From NCBI GenBank assembly GCA_030602615.1, contig JAUVZM010000011.1, forward strand, positions 1 to 55,793: a stretch of DNA of 55,793 nucleotides, written 5' to 3'. This document shows, piece by piece, positions 43,178 through 52,125 of the stretch. The DNA comes from a bacterium. GTDB taxonomy: Bacteria; Armatimonadota; Zipacnadia; Zipacnadales; Zipacnadaceae. Every line of letters starts with the position of its first letter. Position 1 is the stretch's first letter. The translations under genes were made by a program, and so were the position numbers. Below the pieces are notes generated by a model. That model searched no databases, was not told the origin of the DNA, and saw only the letters and a program-made list of their open reading frames with translations.

Positions 43178-44656
43178 GTGGTTGGCGCTTGCATTACGGC
43201 GGTAGCGGTGTTGCTGTTGTGGCTGGACTGGCTGCCGCTGGGTGTGCCCGGCCAGTGGGAATGGCTGCGGCGGGCGGCGGCGGTAGTACCAAGCCTGGTA
43301 GCGGCGGTGGCCGTGGCCGCAGCGATAGGTGCAGGGGTACTGGTCCTGGCGGTTTTGCGATCAGCCCGCCAACCCACTCGAACTGTTGCAGCAGTACTGC
43401 TTGCAGTAATCCTCGTAGCCAGTTTGCTCGCTGCAGTTGGCCTGACGGCCGGCGATCCGGGCTTCTGGGCCAGCGGCGCTCTGGCGGTCATTAGTGACAC
43501 CTCGATGGGCTACTACGGCCAGGCGCTGTCACTAAGCGGCGTCAGTGATGCCTTTTCCTATCACTCCGCGCGAGTCGCCAGCAATCGGCTTCCCGATCGT
43601 GTCCGCACTCACCCGCCCGGTCCTATTATTTTCTTCTATCTGCTGCGTCAGTGGCTTGAGTATGCTCCCGGAGTGATTGACTGGGGCGAGACCGCGCTTG
43701 CCCAGCGAGATATCAGCGCAGCCCAGTTCCATGGGATAGCTCGCGGTCTCACTCAGGCGCCTATAAGCCGCCGGGATGTCGTGCTCGCGGTACCCATTGC
43801 TTTCATTCTGACGGTACTTGGCGCTCTGGTGGTGCTACCGGCCTACGGAATAGGAGCCGTGGCCTTTGACCGGCGGACCGGGCTGGTCGCCGCTTTGCTG
43901 GCGGGCACGGTGCCCTCTTTGTTGCACTTCGTGCCCAGCATTGATGGCATTGGAGCGGTGTTGGCGCTCATCTACTTGTGGCTGTGGATGCTGGCTGTCC
44001 GGCGGGCGGAGGTGTGGCTGTATATCCTGGCAGCGCTGGGTGCGACAGCGATGCTGCTGTGGAGCTTTGGGTATGTGATGCTGCTGGTGCTGGCAGTGAT
44101 TGTGGCGATACCCGTGTGGGGCCAGACGTACCCAGATGAGATGAACCGACATCTGCGGGGAGTGGCATGGGGAATTCTGGTCTTCGCTGTCGTTCATCAG
44201 CTACTCTCATCGGGGCTGGAATACAATATACTGATTGCACTTCCTGCTTCCGTGGCTGTACATCGGCAAATACTGGCCGCCGCCGGTCGCAGCTACTGGT
44301 TGTGGCTGCCGATGAATCTGTGCGATTTTCTGCTGTTTATGGGGCCAGCTCTGGCGACGATGTCAGTAGCTGCCATCTACAATGGCCTGAAGCAGCGGCG
44401 CTGGCCGGCCCTGGCCCAGGGGCTGGTGATTGGTCTTCTGGTCATTGTAGTTTTATTGCTGTTTTCTGGCTCCACGCGGGGAGAGGTGGGGCGCATCTGG
44501 GTCTTTCTTATGCCCCTGGCAGCGCTGCCCGTTGCTTATTATGTTGCCAGACTCTCCGACTCCAGATTGGTGTGGATGGGAGCGGCGCTCATTGGCCTGC
44601 AAGTCTGCTTTACCATCGTTCTTCATGCTACGCTGGTGCCGGTATACCCCTTCTGA
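43178..44656 (+). CDS. Polytopic membrane protein, GT-C glycosyltransferase-like
   Basis: A 492-residue protein with about ten or more hydrophobic helices. After two helices a large periplasmic loop includes RVASNRLPDRVRTHPPGPIIFFYLL; the THPPGP motif is typical of lipid-linked-sugar glycosyltransferases of the PMT/ArnT (GT-C) class. No family name is firmly recognised. The start is given as the GTG at 43178, 8 bases after scpB; the exact start is uncertain. Possible role: sugar transfer to an envelope polymer, consistent with the nearby nucleotidyltransferase. Confidence 0.65.
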   Translation: MVGACITAVAVLLLWLDWLPLGVPGQWEWLRRAAAVVPSLVAAVAVAAAIGAGVLVLAVLRSARQPTRTVAAVLLAVILVASLLAAVGLTAGDPGFWASGALAVISDTSMGYYGQALSLSGVSDAFSYHSARVASNRLPDRVRTHPPGPIIFFYLLRQWLEYAPGVIDWGETALAQRDISAAQFHGIARGLTQAPISRRDVVLAVPIAFILTVLGALVVLPAYGIGAVAFDRRTGLVAALLAGTVPSLLHFVPSIDGIGAVLALIYLWLWMLAVRRAEVWLYILAALGATAMLLWSFGYVMLLVLAVIVAIPVWGQTYPDEMNRHLRGVAWGILVFAVVHQLLSSGLEYNILIALPASVAVHRQILAAAGRSYWLWLPMNLCDFLLFMGPALATMSVAAIYNGLKQRRWPALAQGLVIGLLVIVVLLLFSGSTRGEVGRIWVFLMPLAALPVAYYVARLSDSRLVWMGAALIGLQVCFTIVLHATLVPVYPF

Positions 44657-44693
44657 CTATCTGGGAGCGGTCTGGGCGCACAAAGAACCGTAG

Positions 44694-45692
44694 CTACGAG
44701 CGGCGTTCGCGGGTGAGAATTCGGTCTCCGTAACCCAAGTATAGAGCAAGTGCTGCGAAGAATAGACCACCAAGCAGGAACCGGGCCCAATTAGTGGCGA
44801 GTGGTCCGGCTCGCTGGGGGCTGAGCAGGCCCTCGATGAGCGCGGCGACCACGAAGATCGGCACCGTCCCCACGGCCAGCTTTACTGCCTTGACCGCCGC
44901 GATGCGAAAGGCGTCACCGCGGAACCGATCGCCGGGGTTGATCAGTGCATAGCCCATCATCAGCCCGGCGCCGGCGGCGATGAAGATCGCAGGTATCTCG
45001 ATGGCCCCATGGGGGCTGACCACGGCCACCAGGTCGAGCAGCCGCCCGCAGTGGGCGCCAATGCCCAGAAAGGCACCCAGCATCAAGCCATTCATGATTA
45101 GCACATACAGAGTGCCGAGGCCCAGAGTGACGCCCAGCGCGAAGGCCTTCAGGGCCACCTGGATATTGTTGCTCATCAGTATAGCTGAGAAATTAGCTCC
45201 GCCCAGCATCTGTGCAGCATCGGCGAAGTACTCACCGGCCGGCTTGTCAGAGGTGGCGAAGTCTTCGATGGCCTCGGGGGAGCAGGGGCCCAGCAGCGTG
45301 GCTGACCAGCGGTAGTCAATGCTGACCAGCAGGTAGGCCAGAGCAGCGACGGCGACGGTGATGCCGGCGGCTACGGCGACGTATCGCCAATTCTCGCGGA
45401 AGGTCTGAGGAATCTCGGCGCCGAATAGATGACCCAGACGCACCGGGGGACGACTGCGCCGTCCGTAGACCAGGCCGTGGGCGCGACCGACCAGTTGATT
45501 CAGGTACTCAATCATTTCGGCATCACGCCCCTGGCTATTGGCCCGGGCTAGCGCAGCGGTGGCCTGCCGGTATAGGGCACCCAGCTCGTCAAGCTCTTCA
45601 GCCCGGAGCTTGCTCAGGCCGCGGCGTTGGGCACGGTTGACCAGTTCGGCTAGTCGTTCCCACTGTTGGGATTGGTTGGGAATAGAAATCAC
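44694..45692 (-). CDS. SpoIIM-family membrane protein
   Basis: A 332-residue protein with a soluble helical N-terminal region (about 1-90) and a C-terminal membrane domain of the Stage II sporulation protein M family (NNIQVALKAFALGVTLGLGTLYVLIMNG; SPHGAIEIPAIFIAAGAG). In non-sporulating bacteria such proteins occur widely next to RDD membrane proteins, as here; the function outside sporulation is not known. The GTG start at 45692 follows an extended -10 promoter closely. Confidence 0.88.
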   Translation of the reverse strand: MISIPNQSQQWERLAELVNRAQRRGLSKLRAEELDELGALYRQATAALARANSQGRDAEMIEYLNQLVGRAHGLVYGRRSRPPVRLGHLFGAEIPQTFRENWRYVAVAAGITVAVAALAYLLVSIDYRWSATLLGPCSPEAIEDFATSDKPAGEYFADAAQMLGGANFSAILMSNNIQVALKAFALGVTLGLGTLYVLIMNGLMLGAFLGIGAHCGRLLDLVAVVSPHGAIEIPAIFIAAGAGLMMGYALINPGDRFRGDAFRIAAVKAVKLAVGTVPIFVVAALIEGLLSPQRAGPLATNWARFLLGGLFFAALALYLGYGDRILTRERRS

Positions 45693-45717
45693 TCGCTTTC
45701 AGCGGTCGCTTATGGGT

Positions 45718-45726
45718 ATTATAGCA
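45718..45726 (-). promoter_or_regulatory. Extended -10 promoter of the SpoIIM gene
   Basis: Minus strand TGCTATAAT, a consensus -10 with the TGN extension, 26 bases upstream of the GTG start. Only a poor -35 (TACCCT) lies 17-18 bases further up, consistent with an extended -10 promoter. It falls within the 60 bases shared with the divergent RDD gene. Confidence 0.55.
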
Positions 45727-45752
45727 CTTTTCGGTAGGGAAGGGTAAGTCAG

Positions 45753-46568
45753 ATGCAGCGGGATCAGGTTATCATCGAGACGCCCGAGCATGTCCAGTTC
45801 AGCTATGAGCTAGCCGGGCTGGGCTCGCGCTTTCTGGCCCTGGTGCTGGACACCCTAATCCAGGGCGCGGGGCTGCTGGTGGTGCTGATTCTACTATCGG
45901 CGGCCAACCAGCTTTTGAACTGGACTTTCCCAGACCTGGGCGAGGTCGCCGGCCTGCCGATCACCATGCTCATTGTTGTCTTCTCCGTGGAGTTGCTGCG
46001 GTTGGCTTATTTCATTGTCTTCGAGTTGATCTGGAATGGACAGACGCCGGGGAAGCGCATAGGCGGGATGCGCGTGATTAGGGCGGGGGGCGGTGCTATC
46101 GGCTTCGCCGCCTCCGCCCTCCGCAATATCCTGCGCTTCGTGGACAGTTTCCCCATTCTCTACCTGGCCGGAGGTACCTTTGCCTTTTTTACCAGGGCCA
46201 ACCAGCGGATTGGCGACCTGGCGGCGGGCACAATTGTGGTCAAGGAGCGACTTTGGGAATATCCCGGCGAGGCAGCGGCGGCTGAACTGGGTGAGGAGCC
46301 AGGCGACCTGGCGGAAGCCGGTGACCCGGCAGTACGCCGGGCCCGAGGCTACGTAAGCTCGCTTAGTGCGGAGCAGATTCGGACGGTTCGCCGCTTCATC
46401 GAACGGCGCAGTGAGCTGTCTGCTGACATGCGCAGCCAGCTAGCAACGCGCATCGCCGCCTCCCTGCGCGAGCAATTTCCCGGCCTAACTCTAACTGAGG
46501 GCGAAGACCCTGAGCGGCTGCTCGAAATAGTCTACCAGGCTCACCTGCAGCGCGAGCGCAATCTGTAG
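45753..46568 (+). CDS. RDD-family membrane protein
   Basis: A 271-residue protein. The RDD domain (about 10-160) has GLGSRFLALVLDTLIQG in the first helix, NGQTPGKRIGGMRVI between helices, and RFVDSFPILYLAGGTFAFF. The C-terminal 100 residues are soluble and charged, with a helical Arg-rich part (IRTVRRFIERRSEL). Divergent from the SpoIIM gene, with which RDD genes are commonly paired. Function unknown. Confidence 0.88.
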   Translation: MQRDQVIIETPEHVQFSYELAGLGSRFLALVLDTLIQGAGLLVVLILLSAANQLLNWTFPDLGEVAGLPITMLIVVFSVELLRLAYFIVFELIWNGQTPGKRIGGMRVIRAGGGAIGFAASALRNILRFVDSFPILYLAGGTFAFFTRANQRIGDLAAGTIVVKERLWEYPGEAAAAELGEEPGDLAEAGDPAVRRARGYVSSLSAEQIRTVRRFIERRSELSADMRSQLATRIAASLREQFPGLTLTEGEDPERLLEIVYQAHLQRERNL

Positions 46569-46573
46569 TGCGA

Positions 46574-46825
46574 CTATACCTCTGATGGGCTTACTACAGC
46601 AGTCGAGCTGCCCAGTTCGGGATGGCGCGGGGCGACCAGGAAGATGTAGATTATGGGCAGCAGCCCCACAGTATTGAGAACTAGCAGGGCAAGGTACCAG
46701 CCTAACTGATCGCGGCGGGCGGCCTTCCACAGGGCGATACCCTTCCAGATAGCGCTCCATATTACCAGCGGCACCAGTAGAGCCGATGAGAGAACTGGTA
46801 CGCCCAGGCCCAAAGATGATTCCAT
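46574..46825 (-). CDS. Small two-TM membrane protein, DUF5652-like
   Basis: An 83-residue protein with two hydrophobic helices (about 9-33 and 41-63). The pattern WSAIWKGIALWKAARR followed by LLVLNTVGLLPIIYIFLV is typical of the DUF5652 family of small membrane proteins of unknown function. A ribosome site (AGGAGGAA) lies just upstream of the ATG at 46825. It sits 54 bases downstream of lpxL and may be read through from the LPS operon. Confidence 0.78.
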   Translation of the reverse strand: MESSLGLGVPVLSSALLVPLVIWSAIWKGIALWKAARRDQLGWYLALLVLNTVGLLPIIYIFLVAPRHPELGSSTAVVSPSEV

Positions 46826-46879
46826 AGCTAATTCCTCCTTCTCTTCATTTGTGCAATATCGCCACGAGCAGCTCCATGC

Positions 46880-47788
46880 TCAGTCGTCCTTGTCCGTTTT
46901 CCAGCGGTCGTGTAGCCACAGCCACTGCTCAGGGTAGCGGCGGACCTGTTCACTCATAGCATCATTGATCTGCTGAGTCAACTGCTTAGTGAACTGGTCG
47001 CGATCGTCGGTTTGCGGCAGAGGAAGCGGCGGTAAGATCTGGCTGACGAAGCTGCCATCGGGCAGGCGGCGGGTGAAGAAGGGAACCAGGGCGCAGCCGG
47101 TGTGCAGAGCCAGGACGGCTGGGCCGGCGGCTGTGGCAGCGCGACGTCCCAGAAACTCGAGCTCGAGGCCCCTTCCGGCAGCATGCTGGTCGGGGACGAT
47201 GCCCAGCCCGCGATTGTCACGCAGGATTCGGATCATTGCGCGCACGTCCTCCCGGCCTAGCACCTCGATGTTGTGGTGCTGGCGCGCCTGGTTGATCAAT
47301 CGGGCACAGACTGGTTCATTGGAGTCGCGGGCCAGGACCGTAACCGGAAATCCCTCAGCGGCGAAGCGGGCCCCGCCCAGCTCCCAATTCCCGAAATGGG
47401 CAGTGAAAACCACGGCACCCCGGCCCTCAGCGAAGGCCTGATGAAGGTGCTCAGTGCCCTCCAGGGAGACAAGTGCCTTCACTTGCTCAGGAGTCATATA
47501 GCGCATCTTGAATAGTTCGATCATCGTCTTGCAGATGTTGATGGTTGACTGTAGTACGATGCTGCGCCGCTGGGCCGCAGAGAACTGATCTCCGAAAACC
47601 TTGCGGATATTCTCGCGCGCCAGGCGCTGGCGGGAAGGGCATAGTAGATATATAAGGTAGGCCAGACCAGTGGCGATGACCCGCAGCCAGCTCAGTGGCA
47701 GGATGCGGGCTAGCCCGTCCACGGTGCGGACCACATTGCGGAACATCCAGTAGCCAATTCGCTTGCCCAGCGGGCGTCGCTCAGTCAT
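46880..47788 (-). CDS. lpxL: Lipid A biosynthesis acyltransferase (LpxL/HtrB family)
   Basis: A 302-residue late acyltransferase that adds a secondary acyl chain to the Kdo2-lipid A precursor at the inner face of the inner membrane. N-terminal membrane helix, catalytic HxxxxE in TAHFGNWELGG, then IVPDQHA and the FFTRRLPDGSF segment. Last gene of the LPS operon; overlaps lpxK by 8 bases. Confidence 0.92.
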   Translation of the reverse strand: MTERRPLGKRIGYWMFRNVVRTVDGLARILPLSWLRVIATGLAYLIYLLCPSRQRLARENIRKVFGDQFSAAQRRSIVLQSTINICKTMIELFKMRYMTPEQVKALVSLEGTEHLHQAFAEGRGAVVFTAHFGNWELGGARFAAEGFPVTVLARDSNEPVCARLINQARQHHNIEVLGREDVRAMIRILRDNRGLGIVPDQHAAGRGLELEFLGRRAATAAGPAVLALHTGCALVPFFTRRLPDGSFVSQILPPLPLPQTDDRDQFTKQLTQQINDAMSEQVRRYPEQWLWLHDRWKTDKDD

Positions 47789-48935
47789 AGTGAGACTCTC
47801 CTAGGGCCTGCCGGGCGCGATCCACCACTTCGGCAACTGCCTGCTGGCCACTGATTATCTGCAGTTGGCACGCGACGACCACTACTGGTATGTCCAACTC
47901 TCGATCCGGCCACTTCACGGCGTCTTTGGCAGTGATAGCGACAAAGTCGGCCTGCTGGGCGCGGGCAGCCGCTTCGATCTCTCGCAAATCCTGCACCGTG
48001 TAGTAATGATGGTCAGCATAGCGCCGAGCAGTCACTTCAGCGCCAAGCCGGCGCAGCGATTGCTCAAAAGACTCAGGATTGCCGATTGCTGAGACTGCCA
48101 GCACCTGTCTCGCGCATATCTGCTCTAATGCTACCGGCTGCCCGCGGAGCATACGAAGCCCGGTGATTTGATGTGTTGTTTCGACGACTGGCAGTTCCTC
48201 GGCGCTGTGGCGCACAAGCTTTTTCAGTCGGGAAAGTTGGGCTGGGTCGGCCTGGTCGGCGTGCGTAAGCCAAATCTGGTCGGCGCGGCGCAAGTGGGCA
48301 ACAGGTTCCCGCAGATAACCGGCTGGGAAAAGCTGCTGGTGGCTTATGTCAACCGTCGCATCAATTAGCACTATGTCAATCAGCCTATTCATCCGGAAAT
48401 ACTGAAAGCCGTCGTCAAGTATCACGATCTGAGCGTCACTGTCTTCGGCCAGCCGGGCAATAACTGCCTCGCGGCGCTTGCCAACTGCAACTGGCACCCC
48501 TTCGAGCGTCTGCGCCAGCAGGCAGGCTTCGTCGCCTGTCTCGGAAACGCGCCACCCCGTGGTGGCTTCGTCGCCCCAAAGAATAACTGGCTCGCGCCCG
48601 ATCTGACCTCGGTAGCCGCGCAGGACTATCGCTGGCTTGATGCCAGCGTGCTGCAGGTGGCGGGCCAAGAAGGCGGCGGCAGTGGTCTTGCCGGTGCCGC
48701 CCATAGTCAGGTTGCCGATGCTAATGGCAGGCAGCGCCGGGCAGGTGCGCCGCTTCCGGCCGCTGGTATACAGCAACAAGTTACCCTTAAGTCCCAACCA
48801 ATATAGCCCGGAAACCGCCTGCAACAGCAGTCGGCTGATGCTGGCTGACAGGCTGGTATCCTGACCGGAAACTGTCTTTTCCCACCAGTGAGACAAAGGC
48901 GTCGATTGCCTGGGGGCCTGGTGGTTTTTCATCAT
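47781..48935 (-). CDS. lpxK: Tetraacyldisaccharide 4'-kinase
   Basis: A 384-residue P-loop kinase that phosphorylates the 4' position of the lipid A disaccharide. Walker A SIGNLTMGGTGKTT, the ILDDGFQY motif with the catalytic Asp pair, and the ITAKDAVKW segment are clear. The N-terminus carries the short helix before LGLKGNLLLY. Overlaps waaA by 4 bases and lpxL by 8. Confidence 0.94.
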   Translation of the reverse strand: MMKNHQAPRQSTPLSHWWEKTVSGQDTSLSASISRLLLQAVSGLYWLGLKGNLLLYTSGRKRRTCPALPAISIGNLTMGGTGKTTAAAFLARHLQHAGIKPAIVLRGYRGQIGREPVILWGDEATTGWRVSETGDEACLLAQTLEGVPVAVGKRREAVIARLAEDSDAQIVILDDGFQYFRMNRLIDIVLIDATVDISHQQLFPAGYLREPVAHLRRADQIWLTHADQADPAQLSRLKKLVRHSAEELPVVETTHQITGLRMLRGQPVALEQICARQVLAVSAIGNPESFEQSLRRLGAEVTARRYADHHYYTVQDLREIEAAARAQQADFVAITAKDAVKWPDRELDIPVVVVACQLQIISGQQAVAEVVDRARQALGESHYD

Positions 48936-50290
48936 TCGGCCAGCAGTAGGGCCAGCTCGCTGACCATCCGCTGGGAGGCGCCGGACTGTTTCTGCAGCAG
49001 GCTGTGGCCCTTGGTTTGATAAAGCTCGCGCTCGGCCTGGGAAGCGAGCAGGCGATTGGTGACCTCGACCAGCTCGCTACCATTCTCCACCTGAATAGCC
49101 GCCTGCTGGTCGAGGGCCAGGTCGGTTATATCCTGAAAGTTATGCATATGCGGGCCAAAGACCACCGGCTTGCCCTGGGCCAGCGGCTGGAGGATGTTGT
49201 GGCCGCCCCGGGGCACCAGGCTGCCGCCCATGAATACCAGCGTGGCAATGCTGAAGATGCGATTCAACTCGCCGATGGTATCCAGTATCACCACCCGCAC
49301 CTGGGTGGTGGAGCGCAGATCAATATCTTTGCCCTGCTGATGCTCTGCCAGCACCCGACTGCGCCGGTAGGTGGCGTAACCGTGCTCGCTGACCAGCTTT
49401 TCGATCTCGTCACCGCGTTCGGGATGGCGCGGAGCAATGACCAGCTCCAGATCAGGATGGCCCGCGCGCAGCCGGTCGAAGGCGTCCAGTACCGGTTCGT
49501 CCTCCCCGGGATGGGTAGATGCGGCCAGCAATACCGGAGCCTCCTGGCTGAGGCCGAGATCCTGCCGCCATTTAGCTTCTTCTTCCGGTGGAACGTGCGG
49601 GAAGTTCTCGTCGAACTTGCTGTTGCCACTGACTTTTACCCGCTGTGGCGGTGCGCCCAGCGCAATGAACCGGTCGGCGTCTTTTTGCGACTGGCTACAG
49701 ACCAGATCAATGTTGCCTAGCGTCCAGGCAAAAAGTGGACGGAACAGTCGGTTCTTGGGGAAGGCGGCATCGGAGATGCGGCCGTTTACGACGGCGGTCG
49801 GAATATTGCGGGCACGGGCTGTGGCCAGAAGATTGGGCCACAGTTCGCCTTCCATCAGTATGATCAAGTCAGGGCCGATGGTACGCAGGACCCGCTCGGT
49901 TATGCCAGGAAAATCGAAAGGGAAGTAGATGAGTGCTTCGACGTCGAGCTGGAGCTTTTGGGCCATCTTCCGCCCGGTTGGCGTGGTCGTGGACAGGACG
50001 ATCTGGCCGGTGGGCTCGGCCAGGCGCAACTGCTGCAATATTGGCTCGGCGGCGGCCACCTCGCCGACCGAGACAGCGTGCACCCAGATAATGCACCCGT
50101 CAGCTTCTTTCAATTTGCTGACTGAATCGGGCAGTATGCCCAGGCGCTGGGCCAGGCCTGCGCGGGACTTGCCCTGAACTACCAGTCTCCACAGTAGATA
50201 TAGGGCCACCACGGGCAGCAGGATGACAAGCACGATATTGTACAGTATTTTGCGCCAATTTGCGCTGATGTTGCTTAGTAGTGCTTTCAT
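48932..50290 (-). CDS. waaA: 3-deoxy-D-manno-octulosonic acid (Kdo) transferase
   Basis: A 452-residue GT-B glycosyltransferase that adds Kdo to lipid IVA. An N-terminal anchor helix (ILYNIVLVILLPVVALYLLW), IIWVHAVSVGEVAAA with the catalytic-region Glu, LMEGELWPNL, and the C-terminal MGGSLVPRGGHNILQPLA donor-site motif. Whether it adds one, two or more Kdo units cannot be told from sequence. 44 bases after msbA; overlaps lpxK by 4. Confidence 0.95.
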   Translation of the reverse strand: MKALLSNISANWRKILYNIVLVILLPVVALYLLWRLVVQGKSRAGLAQRLGILPDSVSKLKEADGCIIWVHAVSVGEVAAAEPILQQLRLAEPTGQIVLSTTTPTGRKMAQKLQLDVEALIYFPFDFPGITERVLRTIGPDLIILMEGELWPNLLATARARNIPTAVVNGRISDAAFPKNRLFRPLFAWTLGNIDLVCSQSQKDADRFIALGAPPQRVKVSGNSKFDENFPHVPPEEEAKWRQDLGLSQEAPVLLAASTHPGEDEPVLDAFDRLRAGHPDLELVIAPRHPERGDEIEKLVSEHGYATYRRSRVLAEHQQGKDIDLRSTTQVRVVILDTIGELNRIFSIATLVFMGGSLVPRGGHNILQPLAQGKPVVFGPHMHNFQDITDLALDQQAAIQVENGSELVEVTNRLLASQAERELYQTKGHSLLQKQSGASQRMVSELALLLAE

Positions 50291-50334
50291 GAATTAGTTC
50301 ACAGCTTAGCCTGGGCGGATGGTGGGTTTCTGAC

Positions 50335-52125
50335 TCATGCAGAGGGACCCTCCTGGTCGGCAATATGTTCTTCTCCGGCGGCCTCGGCGGACAGGTATAA
50401 GCGGCGGTAGAGGCCCTCCTGGGCCAGCAGTTGCTCGTGAGTGCCCTGTTGGATGATCCGTCCGTTCTCCAGGACGACAATGCGGTCGGCGTTGCGGATG
50501 GTAGACAGGCGGTGAGCGATAATAATCGCAGTTCGGCCCTGCAGCAGCGTATCGAGGGCGTGGTGGACTGCCGCCTCGCTTTCGCGGTCCAGCGAGGAAG
50601 TAGCCTCGTCCAGGATGAGGATACGGGGGTCACGAAGTAGTGCGCGGGCAATAGCTATGCGCTGACGCTGGCCGCCGGACAGGTTAACTCCGCGCTCGCC
50701 GACGGGAGTGTCATAACCTTCGGGAAGAGCCTCAATGAAGTCATGAGCGTTGGCGGCCTGGGCAGCCGCGACGATCTCATCGTTGGTAGCATCGGGTCGG
50801 CCGAAGGCAATATTCTCACGAGCCGTGCCCCCGAACAGCAACGTCTCCTGGGGGACAAAGCCCATAAAGCTGCGCAGCGAGGCCTGGGTAAGGTCGCGGA
50901 CATCGTGACCGTCTACTAACACGGCGCCCGAATCAACGTCGTACAAACGGGGCACCAGGTTGCCGACTGTTGTTTTGCCCGCCCCGCTGGGACCAACCAG
51001 GGCCACGGTCTCGCCGGGGGTGATCTGCACATTGAAATCGAGCAGTACTGGTGTACCCTCATCATACGAAAAGTCGACATTATCAAAGCAGACTTCCCCG
51101 GCTACGCGGTCCAGGTCAAATGCGTCGGGCGCATCCTTGACGTCGGTCTGGGCCTCCAGCATCTCCACAGTGCGAAAAGCTGCTGCTTCAGCACGATCCA
51201 GCGAAAGACGCAGTCGAGTAATACGGCTGATGCTGGTACCAGCAAGCTGCATCAATAATACGAAGGTCATAAGTTGGCTGGAAGTGAGGTTACCGCTGGC
51301 TATTTCGTAGCCGCCATACAGCAAGGTGCCGCACAGGGCGAAACTGACCAGACCGAGCGTCAACATTTGCGAGCCTGCCTGCACGCGGGCCTGGCGCAAT
51401 TCTGCGCGCATTACCCCTTCGGCGGAAGCGGAGAAACGCTTGGTTGTCGTCCTCTCCATGCCGAATATCTTGATGACCCGTATGAGCCCAAATCCTTGTT
51501 CGACGGCGCTGGTCAGGTCAGCCAGGCGTGCCTGCACCAGGTAGCTATAGCGGCGGACCCATCTCCCCAGTAATCTGGTGATAAGGTAGACCAATGGCGC
51601 TACTACCACTGTCAGTAGTGCCAGCCGCCAGGACTTCTGCAACATAAATCTGAAAGAAACCAGGACGGTAACTGGCGCCACCACCAGGTTAGCCAGTTGC
51701 GAGCCTAATACTTGTTGCAGGCGCTGCGTGTCGTTGTTAACCCGTGATATTAATTCTCCGGATCGCTGGCGGTCAAAAAACCTCATTGACAAGAACTGCA
51801 GATGGTTAAAGACCGCTGTGCGCAGATCACAGAGAGTATTCTGGCCGATCCATTCACCTAGATAGTGGGAGATTGCCTGCAGAATTGCGGCTGCTATCAG
51901 CCAGCCCAGTAGTATCAAGATTTCCTGCAGCAGCTTCTGCATATGCTCAGCTTCGCGCTGCAGGTCTGCCCCGGTCAGGGACTTAAAGAGAGGCTCTAAG
52001 ACCTCGTCGAACCGGTTTACCGCCAGAGCATTGACGCCGCCGGCAACAGCCATCACCAACATCGAGACCAGGATGACCCGTCGGTACTTAATGGCAAAGC
52101 CGCGCAGCGCCCAAAGCCCTCTCAT
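50335..52125 (-). CDS. msbA: MsbA-type lipid A flippase (ABC transporter)
   Basis: A 596-residue half-transporter: a six-helix membrane domain (about 1-320), then an ATPase domain with Walker A GPSGAGKTT, signature LSGGQRQRIAIARAL, Walker B ILILDEATSSLD and H-loop IIAHRLST. Position between lpxB and waaA makes lipid A core flipping the most likely job. The N-terminus RGFAIKYRRVILVSM precedes helix 1. Overlaps lpxB by 4 bases (ATGA). Confidence 0.92.
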   Translation of the reverse strand: MRGLWALRGFAIKYRRVILVSMLVMAVAGGVNALAVNRFDEVLEPLFKSLTGADLQREAEHMQKLLQEILILLGWLIAAAILQAISHYLGEWIGQNTLCDLRTAVFNHLQFLSMRFFDRQRSGELISRVNNDTQRLQQVLGSQLANLVVAPVTVLVSFRFMLQKSWRLALLTVVVAPLVYLITRLLGRWVRRYSYLVQARLADLTSAVEQGFGLIRVIKIFGMERTTTKRFSASAEGVMRAELRQARVQAGSQMLTLGLVSFALCGTLLYGGYEIASGNLTSSQLMTFVLLMQLAGTSISRITRLRLSLDRAEAAAFRTVEMLEAQTDVKDAPDAFDLDRVAGEVCFDNVDFSYDEGTPVLLDFNVQITPGETVALVGPSGAGKTTVGNLVPRLYDVDSGAVLVDGHDVRDLTQASLRSFMGFVPQETLLFGGTARENIAFGRPDATNDEIVAAAQAANAHDFIEALPEGYDTPVGERGVNLSGGQRQRIAIARALLRDPRILILDEATSSLDRESEAAVHHALDTLLQGRTAIIIAHRLSTIRNADRIVVLENGRIIQQGTHEQLLAQEGLYRRLYLSAEAAGEEHIADQEGPSA

